In this document: in pieces, positions 10,126 through 21,803 of the stretch
Layout: each line of letters starts with the position of its first letter
Numbering within the stretch: the first letter of the stretch is position 1
DNA from: Ctenosaura bakeri
Taxonomy: Eukaryota; Chordata; Lepidosauria; Squamata; Iguanidae
Direction of reading: 5' to 3'
DNA: 64,000 nt
NCBI GenBank assembly: GCA_948474755.1
Contig: CAOLHI010000358.1
Coordinates: 310,001-374,000 of the forward strand
Program-made: the position numbers and the translations under genes
Notes under the pieces: model-generated
Seen by the model: the letters and a program-made list of their open reading frames with translations, nothing else
The model's database searches: none
What the model was told of the DNA's origin: nothing

Positions 10126-13100
10126 TTGATTTTATCTTGGAATATTGCTGGGTGGCAAAATAAGAACAAAAGTCAGGATTTTGTGAAATTTCTTCTACCA
10201 TTCCACATTATATGTGTCCAGGAAACCTGGGTCTCAGATACATCCCTTTCATTTTTACATGGATTTACATCATATTTCCTCCCTGCTACTAGGTTACACA
10301 AAAAGGGGAGACCCAGGGGCGGTGTAGCCATTTTAGTTTCAGTGAAATTGGATGTTGAGTCTGTAGTAATTTACCAGTCTAGTTGTAACTTTATTTTGTC
10401 TCTATTGGTAAGAGGAAATCAGGGGACAGGATGTGATGATTTAATTTGTTTCAACGTATACTGCCCCCTTGATAAATCTGGGGACTCAAGGCTCTTTTGG
10501 GAGGAATTGGAAGAGGCTTTGAATCTCTGTGAGACAAAGTACCCCAAGGCAAAAATAGTGGTGTGTGGTGACTTTAATGCCCGTGTGGGCTCTGGCCCAA
10601 ATGATAAAGAAAAGAATTTTGGAATGGATAGAAATGAGGCATTTCTATCTGACCATTTTTCACTGGATAAAACAGTAAATAAAGCAGGTCAGAAGCTATT
10701 TGAGCCTATGTCCAGTTTGCAGCTGATCTGCCTTCATGGCAGCTCCTGGGATAATTCTCGTGGATATTTTACTTTTCTAAATAGCAGGCTGGTAGTGTTA
10801 TTGATTATATTTTCTGTTCTTCTCAGCTTTTGTCCAATAAGATTAGTTATAACATCTTAGATCGCCCAGAAAGTGACCATTTACCAATTCTTTTGATTAT
10901 TCCCACATTGATTCCCCAGCTGCCCCCTCCATCTATTGATTTGGCTGAGGGTACAATAATGGTGGGAAAATGACAAAAATGGTCACCTTCTGTGGAACTT
11001 TCTATCCAGAACCATCTATATAGTCCCCACTTTTTAAAAATGCAACAGAATATTGTCAGTGAACATATGGATCCCATAGAGGGTATTACGACAATTTCCG
11101 CAGCTTTAAGGCCACTTCTAATTAGGAAAAACAATCAGCCTAAAATGGCTTTTGGTAAGATAGGTTGGTTTGATAATGAATGTAGGCAAGCTAAAAAGAG
11201 TCTGGCACAGCTAACTAGGAGGATAAGACGAACTCATCTGCAAGCCGACTTGGAGGTCTTGGCTTCCAGTTGTCAAATTTATAAGGATTTATTAAGGAGG
11301 GGGGAGGACTTTTATGATGGCTCAGTGGAAGGAGTTAATGCTGGCAGCTCTGGAAAGGAATGAAAGACGATTCTGGAACTTGATCTCAATATCAGATACA
11401 GGTTATACTCCCACAATAGAAGCGTGCATTCTAGCTAATACCTGGTGTACTTACTTTAGAAATACTCTAGATGGCGATGTACACAGGAGCTCTTACTAAA
11501 CAATCACTAAACAAACTCTGCAAATGGTACTATTTAAGTGGCCCCCTGTCTCTGAGGAAGAAGTGGCTAAACTTATACATGCGCTGTCTGTAGATAAAGC
11601 ACCTGGTGAGGATATGATTCCAGCAGAGGTATATAAGAACAATTTTGGCTAAACTATTCTCCCATATAAATTCTACAGCTATCTTTCCTGAGGGATGGAA
11701 GCAGAGCATAGTTTTTCCAATATATAAGAAAGGAGATAAATCAAACCCACAGAATTATCGACCTATCAGTTTGCTGGATATCAGCTCTAAGATCTATACT
11801 CACTTTCTCCTTCAGCAGTTGACTAAGTGGGTGGAGGAGAAAAATGTTCTTCACCAGGAATAAGCTGGTTTTAGGAAAGGTCATAGCACAGTGGATCAGA
11901 TTTTTGTGTTACACCACCTAATTCATAAATACACCAGAGGCCCCGCTAAACGGCTTTATGCTGCGTTCATTCATTTTTCCTCAGCCTTTGATACAATTAA
12001 TAGGAATTGTCTGTGGAGCAAACTTGTAATGACTGACATTGATAAAAGACTACTGTTCCTAATACAAGAATTATATACAAATACATCTATGAGGGTCAGA
12101 ATCAGCACAGATGGAAGGCTGATGCAGGAAATCAATACAACAAAAGGAGTTAGACAAGGGTGCTTACTAGCACCCCTTCTGTTAACCTTTATATAAATGA
12201 TATAGTAACTCAGTTAAATTGTCCTGATCACTTTCCACCCTCCGTAGAAACACGTAAAGTAGCACTTTTAATATATGCTGATGACATCGTACTACTTTCA
12301 ATCAATAAAATTGGGCTGAAGAGAAGCCTCAATAAACTCCACAAGTTCTGTCATACAGAACAGCTTAGGATTAACTATACCAAATCCAAGGTGCTCATCT
12401 TTGGTAAGCAACCACCTAAAATTAAATGGCGTTTGGGCGGCAATAATATAGAACAGGTCCCTTCTTTTAAATACTTGGGGGTATACTTTGATGAGAAACT
12501 TACCTGGAAGACATAATTATGCAATATAAAAACAACAGTACAGAGGTTAGCCCATGCTACTTTGAAGTTCTTTTATTCCAAAGGGGAGAAACTGGTGCTC
12601 CCAGCTCTGAAAGTGTATTCAGGGGAAATAGTGGCCCAAATGCTATATGGTGTAGAGATTTGGGGGGTAAATCATAGGAATCTGAATGACCTGGAAGTCT
12701 GCCAGAATAAAATTTTTAGATCTTTGCTGGCAGTACCACCAGGAACTCCAGCTGCATTCCTCAGAACAGAGTTAGGTGTACCATCTGTAAAAGCAAGGTC
12801 TGAGTTGGCAATTTTTAAGTATTATAAAAGGGTCCTAGACATGACAGATGATCGTCTGCCTAAGCTGTGCTTAGCCGAGCAATGGAAGATAGGTGGCTGG
12901 GCTAAGCTAGTCCAGGAGCTGTTAATAACCAAAAGTCTCTCAACAGATATTTTTGTCTTTGAGGGATTTAAATTGGATAATTTAATTGGATAATTAGCAG
13001 GACCTAAGTGTAATTAAAAGATCAAAGTTTTCACACTGGTATCATATGGTGAAACCTAACCATCTGAGAGCTCAGTACCTACATACACTCACTTTTCCCT

Positions 13101-14531
13101 CTTTGAGAATAGCATTCACGGAACTGCGTTTTCAAATTATGCCAACATCTGGTTTAGATGGCAGATATAGAAACATTCCAAGACACCTAAGGATCTGCAT
13201 TTGTGGCATGGGGGAGGTAGAAGACATCATACACTACCTATTTTTCTGCCCCCTTTATCAAAATCATAGAATCATAGAATCATAGAAATCTAGAGTTGGA
13301 AGAGACCACACAGGCCATCCAGTCCAACTCCCTGCCATGCAGGAACACCCTCAAAGCAATCCCGACAGATGGCCATCAAGCCTCTGCTTAAAAACCTCCA
13401 AGGAAGGAGACTCCACTATACTCCAAGGCAGCATATTCCACTGCCAGACAGCTCTGACTGTCAGGAAGTTCTTCCTGAGGTTCAGGTGGAATCTCCTTTT
13501 CTGCAGCTTGAATCCATTGCTCCTTGTCCTGGTCTCCGGAGCAGCAGAAAACAAGCCCTCTCCTTCCTCTATGTGGCATCCCTTCAAATATTTAAACATG
13601 GCTATCATGTCCTCTCTTAACCTTCTCTTGTGCAGACTAAACATACCCAGCTCTCTAAGTCTATCCACATAGGGCATGGCTTCCAGGCCTCTCACCATTT
13701 TGGTCGCCCTCCTCTGGACTTGCTCCAGCTTGTCAATATCTTTTTTGAATTGGGGTGCCCAGAACTGGACACAGTATTCAAGATGAGGTCTAACCAAAGC
13801 AGAGTAGAATGGTACCAGTACCTCCCTCGATCTAGACACCATACTCCTATTGATGCAGCCGAGAAGTGCTGACTCATGTTCAGCTTGTGGTCTATGAAGA
13901 CTCCTAGATCCCTTTCACACGTACTGCTATCCAGCCACGTGTCCCCCATCCTATATTTCTGTATTCCATTTTTTCTACCTAAGTGTAGGACCTTACACTT
14001 CTCTCTGTTGAATTTCATTTTGTTCGCCTTTGTTGAATTTCATTTTGTTCGCCTTGGCCCAGCTCTCCAATCTATCCAGGTCATTTTGAATTTTGATCCT
14101 GTCCTCTGGCGTATTAGCAACCCCTCCCAATTTGGTATCATCTGCAAATTTGATGAGCATGCCCTCTATTCTTTCATCCAAGTCATTGATAAAAATGTTG
14201 AACAGCATTGGGCCCAGGACAGAACCCTGTGGCACCCCACTAGTCACTTCTCTCCAGGATGAAAAGCAGCCATTCGTGATAACCCTTTGGGTTCGGTCGA
14301 TCAACCAATTATAAATCCAACTAACAGCAGCCCTGTCGAAAGAGATTTTTGGGACATATTCTGGCTCCCTTGCAAGGTGAGACTCCCTACATAAAACGTT
14401 GCTGGTCGCTCTTAGATTGTGATCCACTGGTTACATATAAAACAGCTTTATTTGCCAAAGCTGCTAAAAGCATTTGTGCAAATTATTTGAAAGAGATTGC
14501 CATAGACTGTGCCGGGGACTCTCTGATTTAA
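10126..14531 (+). pseudogene. LINE ORF2: endonuclease and reverse transcriptase, broken
   Basis: The endonuclease starts with LSWNIAGW (about 10132), QETW (about 10228), GGVAILVS, VVCGDFNAR (about 10558) and SDHLPI (about 10872). The reverse transcriptase follows: IYKKGDKSNPQNYRPISLLD (about 11725), AGFRKGHSTVDQ (about 11866), FSSAFDTI (about 11975), GVRQGCLLAP (about 12148), YADD at 12274-12285 and FKYLGV. The motif A aspartate appears as histidine (FIHF before SSAFD), a likely inactivating change. A C-terminal cluster CICGMGEVEDIIHYLFFC sits at about 13195-13250. CR1 interrupts the frame at 13263, and translation resumes at about 14338, ending at a stop at 14529-14531. Several stops and frameshifts occur between these motifs. 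Confidence 0.85.
13263..14337 (-). mobile_element. CR1 LINE nested in the 8.4-kb LINE
   Basis: At the left edge, 'atcatagaatcatagaatcatag' is the CR1 terminal repeat read in reverse. The minus strand then encodes the CR1 reverse transcriptase C-terminal half: [76 protein letters not shown], all standard CR1 landmarks. The element is 5' truncated at about 14337. Flanking LINE reading frames join across it (FCPLYQ... / ...[12 protein letters not shown]), which proves the insertion. A 25-bp internal tandem duplication (gttgaatttcattttgttcg...) lies at about 14008-14057. No clear TSD was seen. Confidence 0.93.
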
Positions 14532-14535
14532 TATT

Positions 14536-14540
<5 letters not shown>

Positions 14541-14574
<34 letters not shown>
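14541..14574. repeat. (GT)n(TA)n microsatellite
   Basis: An uninterrupted gt run is followed by tatatata. It sits in the 3' UTR of the LINE just after the ORF2 stop. Confidence 0.9.
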
Positions 14575-14649
14575 TGGTTTTATGGTTTTAACCATATTTG
14601 TAATGGCTTTTAGTCAAATACAATAAATTTTCTGTAACAATCAACATTT

Positions 14650-15007
14650 CCTTTAACCTGTTTTAGAGGGCTGGGATTTTTGGACCAAGAATTTTGGATT
14701 GAGAAAGAGAGACACTAGGACTATTTGATATTCAAAAGTGAAATACCCAAATTATGTAATATGATATTAGTTATGTGTAAGCAGTATTTTTTGTTTTGTT
14801 TCAAAGCACAATGCAGTAGAAGCAAAACAGAGTTCTTCCACAACTGCTGTTGTCATCTGAGGCCTGACGTCTATTTTGACTAGCATGACCTATTATATTA
14901 AACAATACCTCTTTTTGGTAATCAGCATAAGAAAAACAGAAGATTGTAACAGGCCTTTCAAAACTATTTTTTTAAAAAATAATAATGATGATGGACTCGC
15001 AGCACTC
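14650..15007. other. Gene-free stretch, nothing recognised
   Basis: AT-rich unique-looking DNA; no open frame or repeat was recognised. Confidence 0.5.
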
Positions 15008-15128
15008 TTTAGGTATTGTTGGACCTCATCATCCCTCATCATTGGCTATGATGCATCCCTCATCATTGGCTATGCTGGCTTGGACTGATGGGAACTGCAG
15101 TCCAAAAACCTGGAGGATCACAAGCTGC
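15008..15128. repeat. Foldback interspersed repeat with internal duplication
   Basis: The sequence carries the common squamate phrase 'ttgttggacctcatcatccctcatcattgg' and ends 'ctgatgggaactgcagtccaaaaacc', roughly its inverse, so the copy is a decayed short foldback. An internal unit of about 23 bp (catccctcatcattggctatg) is tandemly duplicated at 15030-15074. Family not named. Confidence 0.5.
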
Positions 15129-15546
15129 CCTCCCATGCTGTATGGTGTAGTGGTTACAGTGTCAGAGTAATACAGGGATGGGAGTATTGCAACTTGTGGG
15201 TCCTATGTGGCCCCAGACCTCACTTTTGTGACCCTTGAAGCCTCCACAAGTCTCTACCTGCTTCCCAAATGCTTGGGGATGGCAATGTCACTTCCTGTCA
15301 GCATTTTGAGAAGGTCTACAGAGGAAATTGGAGGTATTTGGGGTTGCTGTGTGTATGTTGGAGGTGTGTGTGCAGCACATGGGAAATCTGTGGCGGAGGG
15401 GAAGGCCCTAGTTCCTACTCAGTTGCCCAGTCCTGGACCATGACTTAGGAAATCAAATTGTAGCCCCTCATTGACTCATGGAGGTCACTGGTGGATCTCA
15501 GTCTACCGGTCCCATCACTATTACTCGACCTGACCTATCTCACAAA
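15129..15546. other. Gene-free stretch with a SINE 5' fragment
   Basis: At 15139-15172 'ctgtatggtgtagtggttacagtg' is a tRNA-like A-box start of a SINE without its body. The remainder is G-rich unclassified DNA, possibly distantly related to 3465-3895. Confidence 0.35.
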
Positions 15547-15915
15547 GATTTTGTAGTACCTTTGAGACTGAGGGGAAGAAGTCAGTAGCATAAGGTTTCA
15601 TAGACTTAAGTTTACTTCCACAGATGCAACTCATAAAGTGGACTTTAGTCTAAGAAAGCTTATGCTATCAACTTCTTTCTCACAGAGAGGTCATTTCTGC
15701 ACTACACAGTTGTAGTGCTATTATTACACTTTCAACATCCTGTAGAATTCTGGGGTTTGTAGTTTACTAAAGCCAAAGAGCTCTCTGGCTGAGAATTCTA
15801 AATGCCCCTCCCTAAACTGCAAACCCCAGGATTCCATAGGACATTGAAAGGGGAATAATAACACTATAACAATGTAGTGCAGAAATGACCTTAGTCTCAA
15901 AGGTGCTACAAGATC
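15547..15915. mobile_element. Foldback DNA element interrupted by a MITE
   Basis: The left end 'gattttgtagtacctttgagact' and the right end 'agtctcaaaggtgctacaagatc' are inverted copies. Just inside, 'agaagtcagtagcataaggtttcatagactta' and 'ttagtctaagaaagcttatgctatcaacttct' are also inverted copies at about 15583-15614 and 15644-15675. The element is thus largely a hairpin. A 202-bp GGCC-ended MITE is inserted near its right end, between the inner arm and the outer repeat, so the foldback is older than the MITE. Family is unnamed; this repeat type is widespread in squamates as far as I recall. Confidence 0.7.
15689..15890 (-). mobile_element. Hairpin MITE, GGCC-ended family
   Basis: It begins ggtcatttctgcactacac and ends agtgcagaaatgacc, with the family core 'tgttatagtgctattattccactttcaac' shared as inverted arms. 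The asymmetric centre (gaattctaaatgcccctccc side on the right) puts it in the orientation opposite to the 26866 copy. Length is 202 bp, the family size. Confidence 0.9.
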
Positions 15916-15959
15916 CCTTTACATACTGATCTAGACTAACATAACTATGTCTTTGAATT

Positions 15960-16040
15960 TTACCTCACAGAATTATTGTGAGGTTCCTTGAGGGGAGTCA
16001 CTGGGTCAAAGGCAGGATATAAATAGACAAATAAAGTGTA
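15960..16040 (+). repeat. Short LINE/SINE 3' tail
   Basis: The phrase 'tgtgaggttccttgag...ggcaggatataaatagacaaataaa' resembles the 3' tail of L2/CR1-type elements. It is degenerate and short. Confidence 0.45.
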
Positions 16041-16784
16041 TTTAAGAAAAAGGTCAGTGACACTTATTCTGCATGTATTATAAATAGTTGCATGTATATT
16101 TCTTTGCACTTACTTCTGTTTTATAACGGATCTGGTTTTGTTTTAACAATGCAGCATATTACTCACAGAATGATTTCAACTAATGTGAATGATAATAACA
16201 ACTTAACTGAGTTTTATACAATTTGCAATTTGGGGAAAGCTTTTTCTTCTTCTGAGAAGCACACAATGCTTGTTATGATTAACATAAAAATAATCTCTTT
16301 AATTCCAGAGGATTTGCACATCCTGTAAAAAACAGAAAAAAAACACAAGTGGATTACAAAAAGAAGAACTTCAGCATAATCACATCAGTTTGATTAACAA
16401 TTTGTACTGCCAGGTATGGCAAAAATCAAGGTGTGTAGAGAATTACAGATATATTTTCTTCTCCATAACTGGTACCAAGTCATCCTTCTGCAGGCTGCAA
16501 CATTTTACCCTTCCGGTATAGGACAGACCTATAGCATGAAGATGGATAAGGAGGGCAGGTTTGTAGCTTTCGAGCACCTATCCCCAAAATTTCCTTCTCC
16601 TGTCTTCTTAGCCAGGAAGGATAGCTACTGTTCTGGCCTTGGTACCTGTATGTTTCTGGAATCAACAGCCTCATGGCCTGCAGCTTGGGAGCAAGACAGT
16701 TACTCAGCTGGCACCGAAATTCTGCCAAAGGAAGGGGCAACAGAGTAATCAGCTGCCATCGTCATCATCCTGCCTTTTCCCCAG
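16041..16784. other. Gene-free stretch, nothing recognised
   Basis: Open frames of about 80-110 codons on both strands at 16416-16748 have no recognisable motifs and overlap each other, so they are treated as chance. Confidence 0.45.
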
Positions 16785-16960
16785 TATGAAATTCAGGGTA
16801 GCTTACAGCCCTTAAAAATGTAATGGAGTTGGGTATTATCCACATAGTGATGACACTAGACCCCAAAACTCAGGATGACCTCTCCCAGTGGTTTCATGTA
16901 TATATTAAATAGCTTGTTGTTGGAGAGGAGCGCTTGTTGTTGGAGAGGAGCTTGCCCTTC
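16785..16960 (-). repeat. L2-type LINE fragment
   Basis: 'gggtattatccacatagtgatgacactagaccccaaaactc' with 'gacctctcccagtggtttcatgtatat' matches, in reverse, the stretch upstream of the L2 reverse transcriptase YxDD box (compare 23160-23310). At 16909-16950 a 20-bp unit (gcttgttgttggagaggagc) is tandemly duplicated. Confidence 0.6.
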
Positions 16961-19386
16961 CTGATTACAGAAGTATAACCATATTGCAATGGTAAATGAA
17001 CAATGAATAACTCCACCAATTTTGCAGTATGCCTTTATTTTAGTTACCTTTATAGTTACAGGAATGTGGCCTTATGAAATGGTATAGGAAGAATATCACA
17101 CAATTCATGTCTTGGCTCATTATGTAGCTCTTGCTGCTGCTTTATGCTTTGTTATGGATGCTGAGGTAACAGCGAAGTACATAGGAGGAGAGTGTGTTTT
17201 GCATCACTGATCAGGATCTTCTAGCGTTAAGATGTTTTAAAAGACTAATTAAAGGTAACTATCTCTGTCACCACTGAGACATTAGACAGTAAAGAGTTCG
17301 AGTGTAACTTTAATGGTAACTGATTACTTAGGGGGCCTTAGGACTATAATGAGCATCCTGTTATAGAGTCCAAAGTCAACTGAATGCCAGGAAGAGTAAA
17401 CTTGAGGAACTTTCAAGAAACTTATTGCTTGCTTGAGATGAAGTCATCTGGAAAAGAAGGACATGGGAAAATGGTGACTCACTTAGCAGATTGAACAAAA
17501 GAGCGGGAAGAAACTTTACTTCTGTAATTGTGACTCCGTAAGAACAATCCAACCAATACTGAATTTATATCAATGTAAGTTCACTTGATGTGCCTTCTAC
17601 AGCACTGGTGGGTAGACATCAGGCTGGGGAGATGCATGTTTTTTACTAGGACCTCAGGATCCAAATGCAGAATTCAGACACCTAGAATTAAAAACATCTG
17701 AACTTAGGACTTTGCTTTTAGTGTCAGATCTGAATACAGTTCAACGTCCTTCTCCTCCTGACTATCTCAAACATCCTTCATTTCAGCAGTATTAGGGGCA
17801 GAGGATCATACTCTCACACACACAAAAATTGTGAGATAATTGGGAATCTGACATGAAATAATTGGGAAATCTTTGTTAATCTACTGTATATCACTGAGAT
17901 ACCTATCACTGAAATGAAGTCTATTTTCCATTTCCTTATGATGTTAATGAGTACATTTTACAGGTTTTTTTAAATGCCTGTATGAAAATTATTCGCTTCT
18001 TAGCTGAACTTAGAGTATATTCTTCTGCATCCTATAACTGTGGTGAGAAAGATAAAGAACAATGTGCAAAAGCAAAATGTATATGTGTAAACAGCTTCTC
18101 TCCTACAAAGAGGAATATTTTTAGCGCTGTGTCAACAATTTTACTTCTCCACTGATTTTTTTCCTTATTCCCAAGGCATTCTCTTTTATAGAATGAATAT
18201 TACATGTTAACAAAGCAGCAGATTATTTGTTCCATCTAAACAAAATCACAAATATTGTTAATGGGTCCCAATCATTCTCTGAAAACAACAAGAACCACAA
18301 AGGCAGGAGATTATACTTCCATTGCGATAGTTTCTAATATCAAATTAATTTGGCATTTCATAATGGAAAGACTCTGTCTGTACTGAAAACATTAATGCAA
18401 TCAAATATTCAATGCCACTGGAGAACAGTTTTGGCTGTTCTGCTCATTAATATTTCAGCTGGGTTTTAATGTAAAATTATGATATTTTCATAAACCATAG
18501 TTAGAGAAAGAAGGCAGTGAATACTAAGCAGAAACAAGAAGTCCCGATTCTGTGTGTGGATTGCAGATTAGCTGGATCTACAGAGTAGGATTGGCTTAGA
18601 AGCTGCACATGGTTACATGAAGAGATTCTTATTTGTAACTCCCAGCAACACCATCTAGCCTAGCAAAGTGTCCATAATATCATTATTGTATTTGTCTATG
18701 GCCTATGCATATGTATTTAGAATAAAACTTCAGAAATTTCTGGACCAGAAACTCTCAAATCACTTACTGGAAAACTGAAAACATGTGACCAAAGGTTGAA
18801 GCCCTTTTTAATATCCCATAAACAGATGGTAGATCAAAAAATAGATAATATTCAAAGACGCATTGATTTATCTGGGTGGAAGGGAAATGGGCTGCTAAAA
18901 AAACTCTCAAAAAATTTACAAGAGTGGGAGAAGGTTTAAATCCTCAGTCAGACTTCTAGGGACCCAAAGTTTTAATTCTGAAATCCACCCCACCTCCCTT
19001 TTTTAACAGAAGCTTCTCATCAGTAGTTCAGAAGGTGAATAACATTGGCTTCGTATAGCTCTTGAAGAAGACTTCAAAAGAACATACAGGTTAAAATATG
19101 TCAAGCTTTTTTTTACTAATAAAACAACCATCTGCTGTACAAATTGAGGCCAGCCTCTACTTTCTTCTGTGGATTCCATTGGGTGTTCCATTTTCTGCTT
19201 TTTTAGTCCTGGCTAGTGTAAACTCAGTAAATCAATGGGAATATGTTAATACTTATGTAATTACTTATGTAAATTTTTGACACTTATGTAAATTGTGTTA
19301 ACAACAGCAAATGTTCAAAGTGCAAAGATAGTGTGATAGATCAGAGTGTGGCTAAGATGGCCAAAGGTATTGATGAGGAAGAACAT
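16961..19386. other. Gene-free, AT-rich, non-repetitive stretch
   Basis: No repeats or coding sequence were recognised. The segment at about 18190-18480 is AT-rich with several ATTA/TAAT cores and low apparent decay (for example 'catttcataatgg', 'ctgctcattaatatttcag'), a texture often seen in conserved non-coding elements. That reading is a guess from composition. Confidence 0.4.
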
Positions 19387-20293
19387 TGTTAGTGTAGTTC
19401 CTAGCCTGGACTTGTGGGATATTAGATATCATTTGATATCAATAATTTGGCCTTCTTTACCTATTCCTCTCCATGTGCTTGCAAGGCCCCTGGACAAGCT
19501 AGCATACAGGCATGGCCACTAATCACTGTAATATTCCAAACAAATACAGGCAGGCCAGAAATAGCCAACCCGCCACTTCAGGAGACCCAAGGCAAGTAGC
19601 ACATTATGTATACACGCTACTTAGAAAGAACTCCCTGCCCCGAGCAGGCAGCTTGACTAGCCGAATACTCATCTGTCAAGCACTCCGCATTTGCATACTG
19701 GCTACTCTATTGACAATCCGGTCTTAACTCAATCATGTAAAATACTGACCTTTTGGAGGCTTTGTCTCCAGCCCAAAACTCATTGTTGTCCCCAAGTATG
19801 GACTAGCCTGCGGCCACATTTTCCCCTGTAAGAACCCCTGACTTTGAGTGCTTCCTCAGATTGCTCCTGGCTTCCATCCCGCTTTGCTGCTGCTTCGTTT
19901 GGTGAGCCTTCCCCTCAGCTCCACGTGCTGAGAAACTTCATTTCCACGAACTCCTTCTTCTGACTACCTGGGCTTCAGGACAGGTGTAGTATTTCCCATA
20001 CCAAAACCTCCTCTAAAAATCCCTCTATCCAACTCCAACCTTTATTTCTATAGTTTTCTGTGTGAGTGTGTTGCATACATTTGTTTGGCTGTATTTTAAT
20101 AAAAACAACAATTATTATTTTACTTCTGTTTGCTCCTTGACTCGGCCTGACCCCATAGACATTGGGTAAAAGATCTCGCTCCGTTGTCCTGCCTCTCGTA
20201 TTGCTAGCTTGTGCTCTTTTGACTAATGTCCAACTTTGTAATTTGGAGCACACTTAGGTGTCCCTCATGGGACCCCCAGAAATCAGGGTAACA
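19387..20293 (+). mobile_element. Solo LTR, retroviral type
   Basis: The LTR starts TGTTA (19387) and ends TAACA (20293), a perfect 5-bp inverted terminus of the TG...CA type. It is flanked by a 4-bp duplication, acat, at 19383-19386 and 20294-20297. A polyadenylation signal AATAAA is at 20098-20103 and an octamer-like ATTTGCAT at about 19688-19695. At 907 bp and with a 4-bp duplication it fits LTRs of gamma-like endogenous retroviruses, though 4 bp is not diagnostic. No gag, pol or env sequence is adjacent, so it is the product of LTR-LTR recombination. Confidence 0.75.
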
Positions 20294-21611
20294 ACATACA
20301 AGCTAGAAGAGGCTGCAGTAGTCTGCTTTTGCCTGAGACTACAAGGAAGAGCAAGATTCCTTTCCCCACATTCAGTTAATTGAGTAGAAACTACTTTTGC
20401 TATTTGAGATCAGTTTGCAGCAACTGAAGTAAGCCAAGGACAAAGGAGGAAAGTGGGAGGAGGAGAGACAAACTGGTACATTTTAAAAACAGCTGGAAAG
20501 TAGGACAGGAGAGGAATAACCATGACTTTCCCTTCCAAATTGGGACAATTAGAAGGTATGGATTATGACTCCAAAGACCTGCCTAAATAAAAATGTCTTT
20601 GCCTGCTGGCAGGAAGTCATCAGAGAAGGTCAACATAGACCTCCCTTGGAGCAACTGCCAAGAAGGTCCCCTCTCAGCTTCTTGCCAAAACTCACTTCCG
20701 ATGTTGGTAAGACAAAAAGTAGGGCCACTTCCAAAGACCTTAAATTTTAACTCAGGGAGGCTTATATGAAAGAATACTGTCTATCAGGTAGCTCTTAAAT
20801 ACATCACAACAAGCACATTGGCATGTCTAGAAAATTACTACTGATGGTTGTTGCATATTTTAGGGAACAAGCAACATCCTATGTGTAGGATTTGCCATGT
20901 TGAAAGAAGCCACAGATAGTCATACCCTTGATTCAGTTGGTCAGTGTCATATAACCAGCAAATGAATTAAACTTTGTCATCACACTCTTCCCATAAGCTA
21001 AGGAAAGTCTGACTCCATAGCAGTCAAATTTCTCTGCTACCCAGCCTAAAAAGGATAAAGATTAATATGACACAATGAAGAGAGTACAGGAAAAGCAACA
21101 CTTGCGATAAAATAACAGGGACATGAATCCATTTTGTAATGAATATCTGGAATGCATTATAGTATTGTTTTAGAACTTGTTTACCTGAACAGGTATTTTA
21201 AGATGAAAAATGTATGACAAGAAAGCAAAAGGAAAACATTAAAGCTGATCCAAGTACAGCAATTTAATGAAGGTTTTGCTTCAAAATACCATATTTGGCC
21301 TCTTTAATGCTTCATGAAACTAGGATGAACTACAGCATTAGAGAATAGGATGGGAACATTGTTTAGTTGTAGAGAAGAGATAATACCTACTATTACATTT
21401 ATTTTGTTTTTTACGCAAGAGATAAAAGGAATAATATTGTGTATGATGCTCTGGCGGAATAACTCAAGACTAGTACATATATAGCAAAATGACTTGTGGT
21501 GGATATATTATGTGAACTTTCTTCAAGGTGAAATCATATCCACACCGGCCTGAAAGTAAAACCCACTGAATTCAGTAGATTTCTTTTAAGAGAGCCATAC
21601 AGGATTGCATT
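20294..21611. other. Gene-free stretch, nothing recognised
   Basis: Unique-looking sequence with no protein-like open frame or identifiable repeat. Confidence 0.45.
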
Positions 21612-21690
21612 TGTTGTTGTTGTGTGCCTTCAAGTCATTTCCGAACTGTGGCAGCCCTAAGTATCATGGGGTTTCCTGGGCAAGATTAGT
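21612..21690 (-). repeat. SINE fragment, 3' part
   Basis: 'ttgttgttgtgtgccttcaagtcatttccgaactg' and 'cctaagtatcatggggtttcctgggcaaga' is the tail of the same SINE type seen complete at 48811-48983 and 36640-36835, in reverse orientation. Confidence 0.75.
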
Positions 21691-21803
21691 TCAAAGGGTG
21701 TTTGCATAGCCCCTAGCAATTCTATAAAATGTGAATTGATTGTACAAAGATAGTTTTGTGCCAGAAGATAAAATAAACATGCAAACAATACCTATGGCTG
21801 CCC

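Larger units (their letters stand above)
8402..14635 (+). mobile_element. Near full-length APE-type LINE, clade unassigned, split by CR1
   Basis: A perfect 14-bp duplication, aacaatcaacattt, flanks the element at 8388-8401 and 14636-14649. Within it are an ORF1-like region, then an ORF2 with an apurinic-type endonuclease and reverse transcriptase, a C-terminal Cys/His cluster and a short 3' UTR ending 'caataaattttctgt'. Subtracting the 1075-bp nested CR1 leaves about 5.16 kb. The first ATG lies only 19 bases in, so a few 5' bases may be missing. Many frameshifts and stops make it inactive. Motifs such as GVRQGCLLAP and YADD with FKYLGV differ from CR1, L2 and L1. I infer a Jockey/I-superfamily or Vingi-like lineage but cannot place it. 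Confidence 0.85.
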
